A DNA stretch of 64,000 nt from JAQUBU01 sp036677685 (GCA_036677685.1 JAVBWA010000015.1:11363-75362); one strand, 5' to 3'. Counted from the first letter of the stretch, positions 51,219-60,250 are shown. Notes: generated by a model not told the origin, from the letters alone. Translations and numbers: made by a program.

Positions 51219-52040
51219 TTAGGCTGCCAGTTTGGCTGTATACCGACGTTTGAATTCGAACGGTGAAAGATAACCCAACGCCTGGTGACGCCGTTTCCGA
51301 TTGTAAAATATCTCTATGTACCAGAAGATATCGTCATTGGCCTCATACCGGGTTTTGTAGTGCTCATGGTAGATTAGTTCGCACTTAATTGTTCCGAAAA
51401 AGGTTTCTGCGCAGGCGTTGTCGTAACAGTTCCCCTTGCGGCTCATACTGCAGATCATATGGTTCTTTTTCAATAATTCCTGATATTCCTTGCTGCAGTA
51501 TTGAACACCACGATCAGAATGGTGAATGAGTCCTTTGGGCGGACGGTGCCGCATTATTGCGTTTTTCAAGGCCGTTATGCAAAGTTCAGTTTTCATGTTG
51601 TCAGCTGCCGCCCAGCCGACGATTTCCTTGGTGAATATGTCCTTAACCGTGGCCAGGAAGTACCAGCCTTCATCGGTGGCAATATAGCTGATGTCAGTAA
51701 CCCAGACTTTCAGCGGTTTGTCCACGGTAAAATCCTGATTTAATATGTTTTCGGCAACTGGCAGCTTATGCTTGGAATTCGTTGTTGCTTTAAACTTTCT
51801 TTGGCGCTTTGAGTACAGTTGGTTTTTCTTCTGGATTTCATAAAGCCGATTTCGGCTGCATTTGGGGTAGGTTTCCCGCACGTCGGCCAGCATTTTATCC
51901 AGGCCGCACATTGCCCGATTATCAGTATGGCTTCGTTTGGCAAGTTGGAGAATCGCTTGGTTTTCAAGCTCCCGCTGGCTGGGAGGACGATATTTCCAAG
52001 CATAATAGCCGCTCCGCGATACTTTGAAAGTCTGGCACAT
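51219..52040 (-). CDS. IS3-family transposase OrfB (DDE integrase)
   Basis: 273 residues from the first ATG; the frame is open further upstream to about 52133 (SNRLLRQERPEIVYQFIEKH), so the working product is probably an OrfAB fusion made by -1 frameshifting. The rve domain shows the DDE set: first Asp in WVTDISYIATDEGW, second in IHHSDRGVQYCS, Glu in NACAETFFGTIKCEL. The HTH_21 region KVSRSGYYAW precedes it. It ends with RRHQALGYLSPFEF, the usual C-terminus. Looks intact. Confidence 0.92.
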   Translation of the reverse strand: MCQTFKVSRSGYYAWKYRPPSQRELENQAILQLAKRSHTDNRAMCGLDKMLADVRETYPKCSRNRLYEIQKKNQLYSKRQRKFKATTNSKHKLPVAENILNQDFTVDKPLKVWVTDISYIATDEGWYFLATVKDIFTKEIVGWAAADNMKTELCITALKNAIMRHRPPKGLIHHSDRGVQYCSKEYQELLKKNHMICSMSRKGNCYDNACAETFFGTIKCELIYHEHYKTRYEANDDIFWYIEIFYNRKRRHQALGYLSPFEFKRRYTAKLAA

Positions 52041-52129
52041 CTTCGCAACCGGAAATACGGAGCTGTGTTTCTCGATAAATTGGTAGACTATTTCCGGTCG
52101 TTCTTGGCGAAGAAGGCGGTTGCTTTTTT

Positions 52130-52378
52130 TTAGATATCTACCGTCTCTTCCAGATCAGCTGTTTTTCGTTTTTCGGCTCGCAACGCTGCTTCAAGTTCCA
52201 TAATCCGCGCCGCGTCAGAGGTCTTGCTCTTCTGGTCATTGTTCAGCCAGTTGCGCAGAGTCTGTTCGCCGAGTCCGAGGTCGCGGGCAACGCTAGCTAT
52301 TGAGCGCCCGTTATCCTTTACCATTTTGACCGCGGATGCTTTAAATTCGGCATCATAACGTTTCCCAGTTTTGCTCAT
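52130..52378 (-). CDS. IS3-family transposase OrfA
   Basis: 82 residues: helix-turn-helix of the IS3/IS911 type (RYDAEFKASAVKMVKDNGRS, VARDLGLGEQTLRNW) and a leucine-zipper-like tail (ELEAALRAEKRKTADLEE). The TAA stop lies inside the A-run through which ribosomes could shift to the OrfB frame. Confidence 0.9.
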   Translation of the reverse strand: MSKTGKRYDAEFKASAVKMVKDNGRSIASVARDLGLGEQTLRNWLNNDQKSKTSDAARIMELEAALRAEKRKTADLEETVDI

Positions 52379-52402
52379 TGTCTTCCCTCCACAGTTGTTA
52401 TT

Positions 52403-52693
52403 CTAACTAACTCCTGTGTGTCCGACAAATCGGGTATAGGTCAACAAATATAATTTTTTAAATGATTGGTGTTTGTTGAATTCATTGACTATACAGTTGT
52501 ACAGCCAATCTCTTTTGTTTAACCCAATTCTATATGTATAACCGTTTTTAGTGCTTCCATCATCCACTGCTTCAATGTCACACTGCTTTAATAAACGCTT
52601 TAACTCTGTTTTTGTAAGTCCTCGGTTCGTATCTGCTAAAACATCACATATAGCCTTAAGTTGTTGTTCATTGAGATTTTTTTGTATTTTCAA
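52403..52693 (-). pseudogene. IS-truncated gene, N-terminal part resembling TIGR02391/Ymh-type proteins
   Basis: The first about 88 residues (LNEQQLKAICDVLADTNRGL, TKTELKRLLKQCDI, RIGLNKRDWLYNCIVNEFNK) resemble the N-terminal region of TIGR02391-type proteins, found near restriction and defence genes. The last eight codons (FVGHTGVS) come from the IS end. No continuation is found beyond the other IS end (minus strand below 51160), so the 3' part is lost. TTG start behind agaggg. Confidence 0.55.
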
Positions 52694-52827
52694 TCAATAA
52701 CCCTCTTTATGGCAAATTGCCAATAATTGATGATGTAATTAAAACCTATTAAATATTCCTGCTCTTTACTTAGTATTCAGTTTATAATCACCGAACAAGG
52801 GTAATACTTCCAACACGAGGTGATTGT

Positions 52828-53763
52828 ATGCAACCCATCAAAACTTGTCCGTTGGTCGAACAATATCTTAATTATCTTGTTGTAATGAAAGGGCGATCCA
52901 GGAATACAATTAGAGAATACCGTACTGACCTACTTATGTTCTTTAGCTATGTATGCAGTTCTCGGGGAACCCCTATTGTCGATAAGAAATTCTATATTAT
53001 TGATATAGATTTCATTAAAACAATATCATTAAAGGATATCTACTCTTTCATTGCTTATTGTCAGAACGTACAAATGTCTTCCGCTGGAACCAGGGCAAGG
53101 AAAATCATATCTATTCGTCAATTTTGGAAATATTTAAAAACAAAAGCACATCTTATTGAAAACAACATTACCGAAGAGATAGAAACTCCTAAATTACCAA
53201 AGAGAATGCCCAAATATCTCAACTTAGAGGAATCTGTGCGATTGTTAATACAGTGCCAAAAATCGCCGAGAGATCATTGCATAATAACCATCTTTCTGAA
53301 CTGTGCTTTACGATTGTCTGAATTAGCTAGTTTAAACATTGATCAGGTGAACAACGACATATTGACCGTGATTGGCAAGGGAAACAAAGAACGTAAAATT
53401 TTCCTGACCCCAGCTGCAAAGAAATCAATTAATTCTTGGATGCAAATTAGAAACACTCAAAACATAGACACAAATGCTTTATTCATTTCAAGAAACGGTG
53501 GTCGCATTACAACCAGAGCGGTCCAAAATATTGTTAAGAAATATGTTATTGAATCTGGACTTGATCCAGCAGCAATATCTACTCATAAGCTTCGGCATAC
53601 TGCAGCAACTCTTATGTATAAGTATGGAAAAGTGGATATCCGCTCTCTTCAACAAATCCTGGGGCACGAAAGTATCGCCACAACCGAAATTTACACTCAT
53701 ATCGATGACCACCAGTTACAATCTGCAGTCAATTCCAATCCGCTTGCTATGATGTTTAATTGA
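52828..53763 (+). CDS. Tyrosine recombinase (XerC/D-like integrase)
   Basis: 311 residues. SAM-like N-terminal DNA-binding domain (YLVVMKGRSRNTIREYRTDL) and a catalytic domain with Arg in CALRLSELASL, Lys in GKGNKERKI, HxxR in HKLRHTAATL, His in LGHESIATTEIY, and the nucleophile Tyr of IYTHID. All are present. Similar proteins in Bacillota act on mobile elements rather than dif. No attachment repeats were identified. SD gaggtg precedes the start. Confidence 0.88.
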   Translation: MQPIKTCPLVEQYLNYLVVMKGRSRNTIREYRTDLLMFFSYVCSSRGTPIVDKKFYIIDIDFIKTISLKDIYSFIAYCQNVQMSSAGTRARKIISIRQFWKYLKTKAHLIENNITEEIETPKLPKRMPKYLNLEESVRLLIQCQKSPRDHCIITIFLNCALRLSELASLNIDQVNNDILTVIGKGNKERKIFLTPAAKKSINSWMQIRNTQNIDTNALFISRNGGRITTRAVQNIVKKYVIESGLDPAAISTHKLRHTAATLMYKYGKVDIRSLQQILGHESIATTEIYTHIDDHQLQSAVNSNPLAMMFN

Positions 53764-53820
53764 TTTTATTGAAATACCACCTACTTAATACAAAGACTTA
53801 AGATGAAGATAGGGTTTTGA

Positions 53821-54534
53821 TTATCCGATCATTAGCCTGCTCTCTATAAGTAGTTTTTCAATCCTTTCCCTGAATCGGGAAGAATTCTCTCCATTTGGAC
53901 CATAATAAATGAAATGTTGATATGTAATGATTGAACAGGGTTCGCCCTCAGGGAAATTAAACTGTGCTATAGGAGAATTCGCGGAATAATCCACTTTTGA
54001 TAGTGTATTTAAAAAATCGTTTCTTTTTATATCTGTAATCAGACCCTTATCAATTAATAAATCCGCTAACATTTGCACTGTAGATTTGCCATGCACTATT
54101 AATATGTTGGGTCGATAATGCATCATTAACTTATAAAAGATTGCCTTTCCTTTAGCCCAAACATCTTCAGGTTCCTTTTTCAATAATGCTAGGGTTTCGG
54201 TTGGATATGATATTATATTAGTTTCCGCGATTGAAGCCGGTGTCTTAGAAAGCAACCATTCAACAAACATATTGATGGAATTTCTTGTTTTTGATGAAGG
54301 CGTTTTTCCTTCTTCTTCTCTTGTTGCCTTATAAAATTCCATAAAAGCATCATAATTCTGAATTAAATTCAGATATTCTTCTATGCTTATTTGCTCAGGA
54401 TAAATCGGGGTTGCTGGGTTTATTCCAACAAGAAAAATTGGTATATTTTCTCGATTACCCTTACATAACAACGGCCTATAGTAGGCCTTCCCGGGACCTG
54501 GTGGTGTACACATTTCCATTAACTCGTTAAACAT
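53821..54534 (-). CDS. Unrecognised protein with weak uracil-DNA-glycosylase-superfamily resemblance
   Basis: 237 residues, no membrane segment. IPIFLVGINPATP near residue 33 resembles the first UDG-fold motif, ETNIISYPTETL the central strand, and HYRPNILIVHGKSTVQML the kP-x-iivlGk strand. The final catalytic motif is unclear. It could be a divergent UDG-like DNA repair protein, but this is tentative. SD ggagg precedes ATG 54534 by nine bases. Confidence 0.45.
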   Translation of the reverse strand: MFNELMEMCTPPGPGKAYYRPLLCKGNRENIPIFLVGINPATPIYPEQISIEEYLNLIQNYDAFMEFYKATREEEGKTPSSKTRNSINMFVEWLLSKTPASIAETNIISYPTETLALLKKEPEDVWAKGKAIFYKLMMHYRPNILIVHGKSTVQMLADLLIDKGLITDIKRNDFLNTLSKVDYSANSPIAQFNFPEGEPCSIITYQHFIYYGPNGENSSRFRERIEKLLIESRLMIG

Positions 54535-54609
54535 TTGTATTTCCCTCCAATTTTCCCCAGGCCAACTTTGTCACGATGAACCTCGTCCAAAGTGGCAACG
54601 CAAAGCAAC

Positions 54610-55158
54610 CTACTTAGCTACCTCTGCAGAAAAATCATTAATCCAATATATGCGATCAGCGTACGATTGAAGATCGGGGGATACTCCATTACGGAAGACA
54701 CATAGTTCGACTCTTTTGTTTAAATGTTCCTTAACATGAACAATTGAATCCTCCAAATCACCGTCACCCGAAGAAACTATGAGATTTTCGTAGTTGTTTT
54801 GGTATGCCAGTTTCACTATTAGAGTCGAAACGCCAACATCTACTCCCTTTTGAACCTTCTCAATGAATTTCTTATTACAAAAAGGACATTCATATTCTTC
54901 ATCCTTAAGTTTATATAATCTAACAATAAATTGTGGTCCATCAGGGCGAGCAGTTTTTAACCATTGATGAAAACCGTTTTGGGCATCAGAAGGTGGATTT
55001 GGAGTAGAGTTTAAGTAATACGCCCTATCAATTTGCCCATAAGTCTCTAGTTTGTTTCTTAACTTCAAATAATCAAAGTTGTATGCCGGATTAACCGAGC
55101 GCTGAGCATTGAACAGATATGCAGCATCAATAAGCCAAATTGTTTTTCCGTCTCGCAA
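54610..55158 (-). CDS. NYN-domain (PIN-like) nuclease with a zinc-finger insertion
   Basis: 182 residues. Acidic residues of the NYN/DUF88 fold are placed as expected: IWLIDAAYLF, KGVDVGVSTLIVKLAY and LIVSSGDGDLEDSI. Between them lies CPFCNKKF, a two-cysteine knuckle. Such proteins are metal-dependent RNases. TTG 55158 is preferred, with aagggggg five bases upstream; a longer TTG start at 55173 overlaps the SD. Possible roles are RNA decay or defence. Confidence 0.75.
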   Translation of the reverse strand: MRDGKTIWLIDAAYLFNAQRSVNPAYNFDYLKLRNKLETYGQIDRAYYLNSTPNPPSDAQNGFHQWLKTARPDGPQFIVRLYKLKDEEYECPFCNKKFIEKVQKGVDVGVSTLIVKLAYQNNYENLIVSSGDGDLEDSIVHVKEHLNKRVELCVFRNGVSPDLQSYADRIYWINDFSAEVAK

Positions 55159-55637
55159 TTTTCCCCCCTTCAATTCTATTAATTATATACCTTCAAATTA
55201 TTTCCGATAATTTCCTTTCCATATTCCTGCTGAATAAACTACATCGTTTCGTGTATTTCACTATCCCCAACTTCGCATTTTAGACACTCTGCGAACAATG
55301 GTGGGGCTAGAATATCGTCTCTTTCTATGATTATCGTTCTGACTTATCCGGTTTATGGCATAAGGTCATTTGCGTAATTATATATAGTCCTGCTTTCCTA
55401 GTTTAATCCCACATTTCCACACAATTCCCCTATTTACTAGCATAATAATCCATGAACCAATAGACAACCAGGACTTCCCATTATATTTATCAATTTTTTG
55501 ACAGGATATAATTATATTCGTCATTACTTCCGACAAACAAGCCATGTATAAGCAGGTATTCCCAGCATTTTGCATCTATTGAGTCCTCTATAAATCACCC
55601 AAGCCTTACCCACTTCATATAACAATGTGAAATACGT
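55159..55637. other. Gap without a recognised gene
   Basis: About 480 AT-rich bases. A minus-strand frame at 55378-55575 has no supporting SD or family. Nothing else seen. Confidence 0.35.
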
Positions 55638-55730
55638 CTTCTATTAACAAAACAGGCGGCGGGTTCTAGTCCCCCGCCCCGTTGCAGCAGTGTGGTTGAA
55701 ACTGCTCTGCAGTTCCTTCCGATGCTTAAA
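55638..55730 (-). repeat. Family A repeat, copy A12 (internally deleted, isolated)
   Basis: cttctattaacaaaacaggcgg to ccgatgcttaaa, with the same central deletion form as A1 (gcagtgtggttgaaactgc). It is the only family A copy right of 43.1 kb. Confidence 0.8.
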
Positions 55731-56021
55731 CTTCTTCCCCTTTATAGGTATAAGGGGCTGTCTTGCCGGATTTCTATCTTAGAATAAAGCGGAGGCATGT
55801 ATTCCTGTGATAGAGAAAGACTTTGATATCCCGTTTTCTGGCTAATTTAGCTCTGCGGGAGAGCAGATGCAACAGAACTAGCAGCCGGTTGGTGCACTAG
55901 GATTTAAAAACGTGGGAAAGCGGCGGGGTAAAGATGTCCAGTATTACAGCGCCGGAGAAGCAAGTCTGGGGGGCTCTGGAGCCAACCGATGAATATGGAG
56001 GAATGGATTATGAAATTGCCT
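55731..56021. other. Gap downstream of the MFS gene
   Basis: About 290 bases without a convincing gene; a plus-strand frame through this region is antisense to the MFS gene and rejected. Confidence 0.3.
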
Positions 56022-56099
56022 CCGGGAACAATATCTTGCCTGGCAAGCGCGGTATCCGCCAATCAAAAACGGAAGTGTTGCGGGTTCAAGGATGCGTCA
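56022..56099. repeat. 78-bp duplicated segment, copy 1 at the 3' end of the MFS gene
   Basis: ccgggaacaatatcttgcc, aagcgcggt, aatcaaaaacgg and gcgggttcaaggatgcgtc match 58065-58142 with about seven differences. The last codons and stop of the MFS gene lie in it. Confidence 0.75.
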
Positions 56100-57420
56100 T
56101 TATCATAGGCTCAAATTTATCTTTTACCCCTACACACGGTATGTTGGATTTTAAAAACAGGTTCCATCCGATTAATGAAAGGGCGGAAAAAATAGTAATC
56201 AGTACACCCAGACCCACTATTATATTTCCCCAGGGCACAGAAGCTATTGACATTCCGATAGCTCCTAATACCGTGAACATTGTATTTATTAATGAAGCAG
56301 CCGATCCAGTGTCGCTTTTTTGCTGCTCCAACAGTACATTGGTACTGAACGGCCTGATTATAGTTCCGGATAATGACATCGGGATAAAGGACAGTAAAAA
56401 TAATACCGGAGCCAGGGTTCCAACCGTCATTACCAAAACTCCGCTTAAGGTTGATATTCCGAAAAACAGCAGTGTGAATACTTTCTTGTCCATACTGCTT
56501 AAGAAGCGGACATATATGAATGGACCGGTAAGCGAAACCAAAGCGTTGGCGGCAAAGAAATAACTGTAAACCTGCGCGCTAAGGCCAAAGTAATCCTCAT
56601 AAATATATGATGAAACTGCTATATATCCCATAAACGGCAGCGCACTTAAAGAAAATATGACCGCCGGTATAAAAAAGCCTTTGTTTTGGGCAACAATGAA
56701 CAGCCGCCCGATGGAACCGGTCAATGTGCCTTCATACCTTTCTTCCTGTTTCAAGGTTTCCTGATATAATATGGACAATGTCAGGTTTATTATGCTTATG
56801 GCAGCCAGCGTCCAGAATGCGCCTCTCCAATTGGTAAGGCGTAAAATCAAGGCTCCGACTACTGGAGCCAGCATGGGTGCAAGTCCGGAAATAGATTGGC
56901 AAATAGCCAATATCGACTCTCTTCTTTTGCCTGAGAACGAGTCCTTAATGATGGCTATCGAAACAGATGTGATGCCGCCCGCCCCTATCCCCTGACAAGC
57001 TCTGACTAAAATCAGAAAATATATATTATAAGAAAGCGCACAACCGATGCTGCTCATCATATAGACAATGCTTCCCACTAACAGAACCGGCTTGCGGCCA
57101 TACTTGTCGCTTAGGGGACCCCAGAATAACATTCCAACGGCATAAAAAATGAAAAATGCGCTCAATGTCAAATTGGTTAATGCAGAGCTGCTTCCAAAGT
57201 ATGAATTCATATTGGGCAATGCAGGCAAATACAAATCCGTAGAAAGCGGTATGAACATATTCATTAAGGCAATAAAAGCGATAAGTCCCTTGTTTCCCAG
57301 ATAAACCTGCCTGATGCCGGCTGCCCGATTGCTTGCGACGGCAACTGCTTCATTCATTGCGATTGGGGCGGCAGTTTTGGGCACCGGGATAGATTCGATC
57401 ACTTCAGTTTTTGGTTCCAA
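56086..57420 (-). CDS. MFS drug-resistance exporter, Bcr/CflA family
   Basis: 444 residues, twelve predicted helices. PLSTDLYLPALPNM in helix 1 and LSDKYGRKPVLLVGS in loop 2-3 are the Bcr/CflA signatures; the conserved ARG region is RACQGIGAGG. It exports small hydrophobic drugs by proton antiport. TTG 57420 is chosen because caggag lies 8 bases upstream. The C-terminus (EPMIMTHP) and stop codon run into a 78-bp sequence also found in the downstream gene, which suggests recombination changed the gene's end. Confidence 0.87.
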   Translation of the reverse strand: MEPKTEVIESIPVPKTAAPIAMNEAVAVASNRAAGIRQVYLGNKGLIAFIALMNMFIPLSTDLYLPALPNMNSYFGSSSALTNLTLSAFFIFYAVGMLFWGPLSDKYGRKPVLLVGSIVYMMSSIGCALSYNIYFLILVRACQGIGAGGITSVSIAIIKDSFSGKRRESILAICQSISGLAPMLAPVVGALILRLTNWRGAFWTLAAISIINLTLSILYQETLKQEERYEGTLTGSIGRLFIVAQNKGFFIPAVIFSLSALPFMGYIAVSSYIYEDYFGLSAQVYSYFFAANALVSLTGPFIYVRFLSSMDKKVFTLLFFGISTLSGVLVMTVGTLAPVLFLLSFIPMSLSGTIIRPFSTNVLLEQQKSDTGSAASLINTMFTVLGAIGMSIASVPWGNIIVGLGVLITIFSALSLIGWNLFLKSNIPCVGVKDKFEPMIMTHP

Positions 57421-57590
57421 AATAGTCACTCCTGATATAATCAACGTTGCGTGCTGCATAAATCCCAAAAAATATCGGGGTCTTTTGACTCCATCCGATT
57501 AATCTTGAATATTTTCATAGACTGATCTTAATAATGATTTTAATTTTTTGTTGATGGCCGGAATACTTTTGGGAGATTCACATATTATCC

Positions 57591-58631
57591 TTAAATAAGC
57601 CTGTGCTCCCACTTTCCGTTCATCAGCGGGATTTCCTTTAATTCAACCGTACCTTTCCAGCTATAGTTGGTTGGCCAGTTCCTGAAAATCTTCACAAATG
57701 TAAATAATAGTCTGTAGCCTAGAGGATATTTTACCGGCTGCCATTTTTCAAACTGGTCCAGTTCGACATGAACCTGATCTGCAATTTTTTCAAGCCGGTA
57801 TTGACCTCCGGTTACTCTATCTGAGGATACATATATGTCAAAGGAACCTTTGATACTTTGATTATCGGGCAAAGCCAGCAAATTGGGGAATCCGTCCGGG
57901 AAATTGAGCACGGCACTATTTATACCTTTCCCGATTTGAATTTGATCAACTACACCCTGGGCATTACAATGGATTTGGGTTTCGTTTTGCATCGTAGTAT
58001 TACCCGGTACTGCATCAAAACATAAAGGAGTTGAACCATCAGGATTGAGAGCCACGATGTTCAGCCGGGAACAATATCTTGCCAGGTAAGCGCGGTGCCC
58101 GCTAATCAAAAACGGGAGGCTTGCGGGTTCAAGGATGCGTCCATCCAGCGAGCAGTGTATCTGTGTGGTCTTGCGGTATGCGAAGTCGAAGTCATTCATA
58201 TAAACGAAAAAGAGCTTCTTAGGTTTTTCAATGCCGCCACCAACTGGAGCCAAAAGCGGAACAGGATGCTTGCAAGCACTTTTTTCTTCCACTTTCAACT
58301 CGTTCTTTCTGCCTTGAGCATCGGTGAAGACTAGCTGGACCTGCAACCCGTTTTCAGTAATTTCGAAAAAGGTTTTTTCGAAATGGGTCATTTGGGAATC
58401 CGCTATCCCGGAGCCGATACTGAATTTTTTATCCGGTATGATGCCGGCTTCATAGTAGACATCCACTTTTCCATTCCTCCGGTAACGGAGCAGGCGGATT
58501 CCTTTGCCATTAACCGGATCATCAAAGAGCTGCGGTTCGTAGCCCTCAAATTCTTCATCCCCTTTAAAACTGATAACAGCAAGCCTTATCATCGGCTCAA
58601 ATTCAAAATTAAATGGCAGCACATATTTCAT
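57591..58631 (-). CDS. Unrecognised 346-residue protein
   Basis: No signal peptide or membrane helix. Mixed alpha/beta with many aromatic strands (FNFEFEPMIRLAVISFKG, KKLFFVYMNDFDFAYR, TNYSWKGTVELKEIPLM). No catalytic motif was recognised. A 78-bp segment (58065-58142, around ILEPASLPFLISG and CSRLN) is duplicated beyond the MFS gene. SD ggagg lies six bases before ATG 58631. Confidence 0.6.
   Translation of the reverse strand: MKYVLPFNFEFEPMIRLAVISFKGDEEFEGYEPQLFDDPVNGKGIRLLRYRRNGKVDVYYEAGIIPDKKFSIGSGIADSQMTHFEKTFFEITENGLQVQLVFTDAQGRKNELKVEEKSACKHPVPLLAPVGGGIEKPKKLFFVYMNDFDFAYRKTTQIHCSLDGRILEPASLPFLISGHRAYLARYCSRLNIVALNPDGSTPLCFDAVPGNTTMQNETQIHCNAQGVVDQIQIGKGINSAVLNFPDGFPNLLALPDNQSIKGSFDIYVSSDRVTGGQYRLEKIADQVHVELDQFEKWQPVKYPLGYRLLFTFVKIFRNWPTNYSWKGTVELKEIPLMNGKWEHRLI
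58065..58142. repeat. 78-bp duplicated segment, copy 2, inside the 346-residue gene
   Basis: Coding here, so this is the probable source; copy 1 at 56022-56099 is noncoding apart from the MFS end. Confidence 0.75.
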
Positions 58632-58690
58632 ATTAGTCCTCCATGCTTATTTTCCCGTTTTAATACATCTAGCGCATTAAGAATTTATAT

Positions 58691-59101
58691 TTATTTATCT
58701 GGTTGAAATGAATAATGGGCATGTATTATTTTCCATTCATTTTCTAAGCATTCCAGATATAAGGTGCTGCGCACCGCAGGTTCCGGAAAACTTTTATATT
58801 TTGAAATAAAGCACAAACAAGCCGCTTCCCCTTTTCGAAAAACCTGTAAATTCTCAATTATTAACGGCTCAACATCTCCTGATTCTGTTGTTTTCCCATT
58901 TTTAAAAAAATCTGATAGTAAATTTAAATGTTGCTCTAAATTATAGGTGTCGTTATGTTTATGATTATCAAAGTATATCAATACATTATTTTCTGAATCA
59001 TAAAATTTTTTTAGTTGTTCAATGTCTTTATGGTAAAAGCATTCATTATAGGAATTAATAAAGTCAATGAATATTTTTTGATCATCATTGCTGATTTGCA
59101 T
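58691..59101 (-). CDS. NTF2/SnoaL-like fold protein
   Basis: 136 residues. FIDFINSYNECFYHKDIEQLKKFY, a conserved dry-helix motif, is followed by beta strands with RSTLYLECLENEWKIIHAHYS at the end, the usual W-K-I-x-H-x-H-x-S ending of SnoaL/DUF4440 domains. Such proteins range from enzymes to binding modules. ATG 59101 has aaagg at 9 bases; 59107 is also possible. Confidence 0.65.
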   Translation of the reverse strand: MQISNDDQKIFIDFINSYNECFYHKDIEQLKKFYDSENNVLIYFDNHKHNDTYNLEQHLNLLSDFFKNGKTTESGDVEPLIIENLQVFRKGEAACLCFISKYKSFPEPAVRSTLYLECLENEWKIIHAHYSFQPDK

Positions 59102-59131
59102 AGACATTAACCTTTCATAATAAATTGGGAG

Positions 59132-60097
59132 TTATTCTCCTGAAACAATATCAATTCTATTTGTCCATATATGCCCTGTATATCCATCAGGGATATTATC
59201 CAATGATTCCAATGAATCAAAGCCTTCAGACCATTTCCCGTTTCCTTCAACAATAACGACTTGTGTATTTACCGATTCCATTCTCTCAACAAATTTATTG
59301 GGCCATCCCCATAAATATTTGGCATATGAAATTGGAATGTGTAGCTCCATATTATGAATTTCTTTAGGTATATATCCCGTCCAACCCAATAATTCATAAT
59401 AAAGAAGTGCATTTTTTAATCTGTTGACTGATAAAACTCGAATTGTCTCGCACTGTTCACGTAAATAAGCAAGCCCCTCTTCGTTACCATATAATGTTAT
59501 CTGGGACAAACGATCCTGCGGCATACTTTCTATGTATGTCCAAAGTACTTTGGCTGTTTCAACATTGCCATGATTCATATGAATTAGTAATTTCTTATCA
59601 GGAAATGCTTCCAACACTTCACCAAGTTCTGGCATCAATCCAATCCCTTTACCTCTAAAAGGATAAGTTTCTCCTCCGTCTGCCGTATATCCATATCCAA
59701 TATCAAGCTTACGCAACTCATCCATAGTATAATCTGATAGATATCCAGTGCCATTTGTTCTCATGGATAAATCATCGTCGTGAAAAACAGCCAGTTGACC
59801 GTCTTTTGTCAACTGAACATCCAATTCCACAATATCGGCTCCATACTCAAATGATATTGCCATTGACTCTATCGTATTTTCCAAATATTCATGCTCCGGG
59901 TTATAGATTATTCTGGCAGTATTGGTGTTCCATTCTACTTGTGAAACATCAAATGTCTGAGCCAGGCCTCTATGTGCAAGTAATTTGTACGTTCCTGATT
60001 TATCTGCGAATAAATTTGTATTGTTAATCCACATGAATAATACTAATACACATATAAACCCCAAAATAATCCAACGAATTTTGATTTTATTTTTCAT
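59132..60097 (-). CDS. Membrane-anchored glycerophosphodiester phosphodiesterase
   Basis: 321 residues. One N-terminal helix (WIILGFICVLVLFMWI) anchors it, active site outside. GDPD motifs are LAHRGLAQ (catalytic His), ENTIESM, IVELDVQLTKDGQLAVFHDDDL (metal ligands, second His). The C-terminal half diverges from standard GDPD. It would hydrolyse glycerophosphodiesters to glycerol-3-phosphate or a related head group. Confidence 0.82.
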   Translation of the reverse strand: MKNKIKIRWIILGFICVLVLFMWINNTNLFADKSGTYKLLAHRGLAQTFDVSQVEWNTNTARIIYNPEHEYLENTIESMAISFEYGADIVELDVQLTKDGQLAVFHDDDLSMRTNGTGYLSDYTMDELRKLDIGYGYTADGGETYPFRGKGIGLMPELGEVLEAFPDKKLLIHMNHGNVETAKVLWTYIESMPQDRLSQITLYGNEEGLAYLREQCETIRVLSVNRLKNALLYYELLGWTGYIPKEIHNMELHIPISYAKYLWGWPNKFVERMESVNTQVVIVEGNGKWSEGFDSLESLDNIPDGYTGHIWTNRIDIVSGE

Positions 60098-60250
60098 AAC
60101 CACTCATCAAACCTTACAAAAAATAAAAGTTGACCCTATTTTTAAAATCGTATACTGTTGTGCTTTCTCTTTGCAACTGGAAGCCAATGATAATAAAGGA
60201 ATATAAAACTATATTTAGAATACCGTATTATAAGTCTTTTTGAAAAGGTT

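Larger units (their letters stand above)
51162..52424 (-). mobile_element. IS3-family insertion sequence (IS150-like)
   Basis: About 1.26 kb with orfA and orfB. The imperfect terminal inverted repeats are tagacactccagagttag (left) and, read inward from the right end, cggacacacaggagttag; similarity may extend a few bases outside (ccgat on both sides). No clear target duplication is visible. It interrupts the gene at 52403-52693. The A-run at 52124-52131, between orfA and the orfB frame, is the likely frameshift region. Exact ends are uncertain by about 10 bases. Confidence 0.8.

Noticed and set aside
55378..55575. 65-residue minus-strand frame
   Set aside because: No supported start or family; surrounding DNA looks noncoding.
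56075..56099. gcgggttcaag resembling a tRNA T-arm
   Set aside because: No acceptor or anticodon arm; it is part of the 78-bp coding duplication.
55934..56563. 209-residue plus-strand frame
   Set aside because: Antisense to the MFS exporter, whose membrane-protein pattern is unmistakable.
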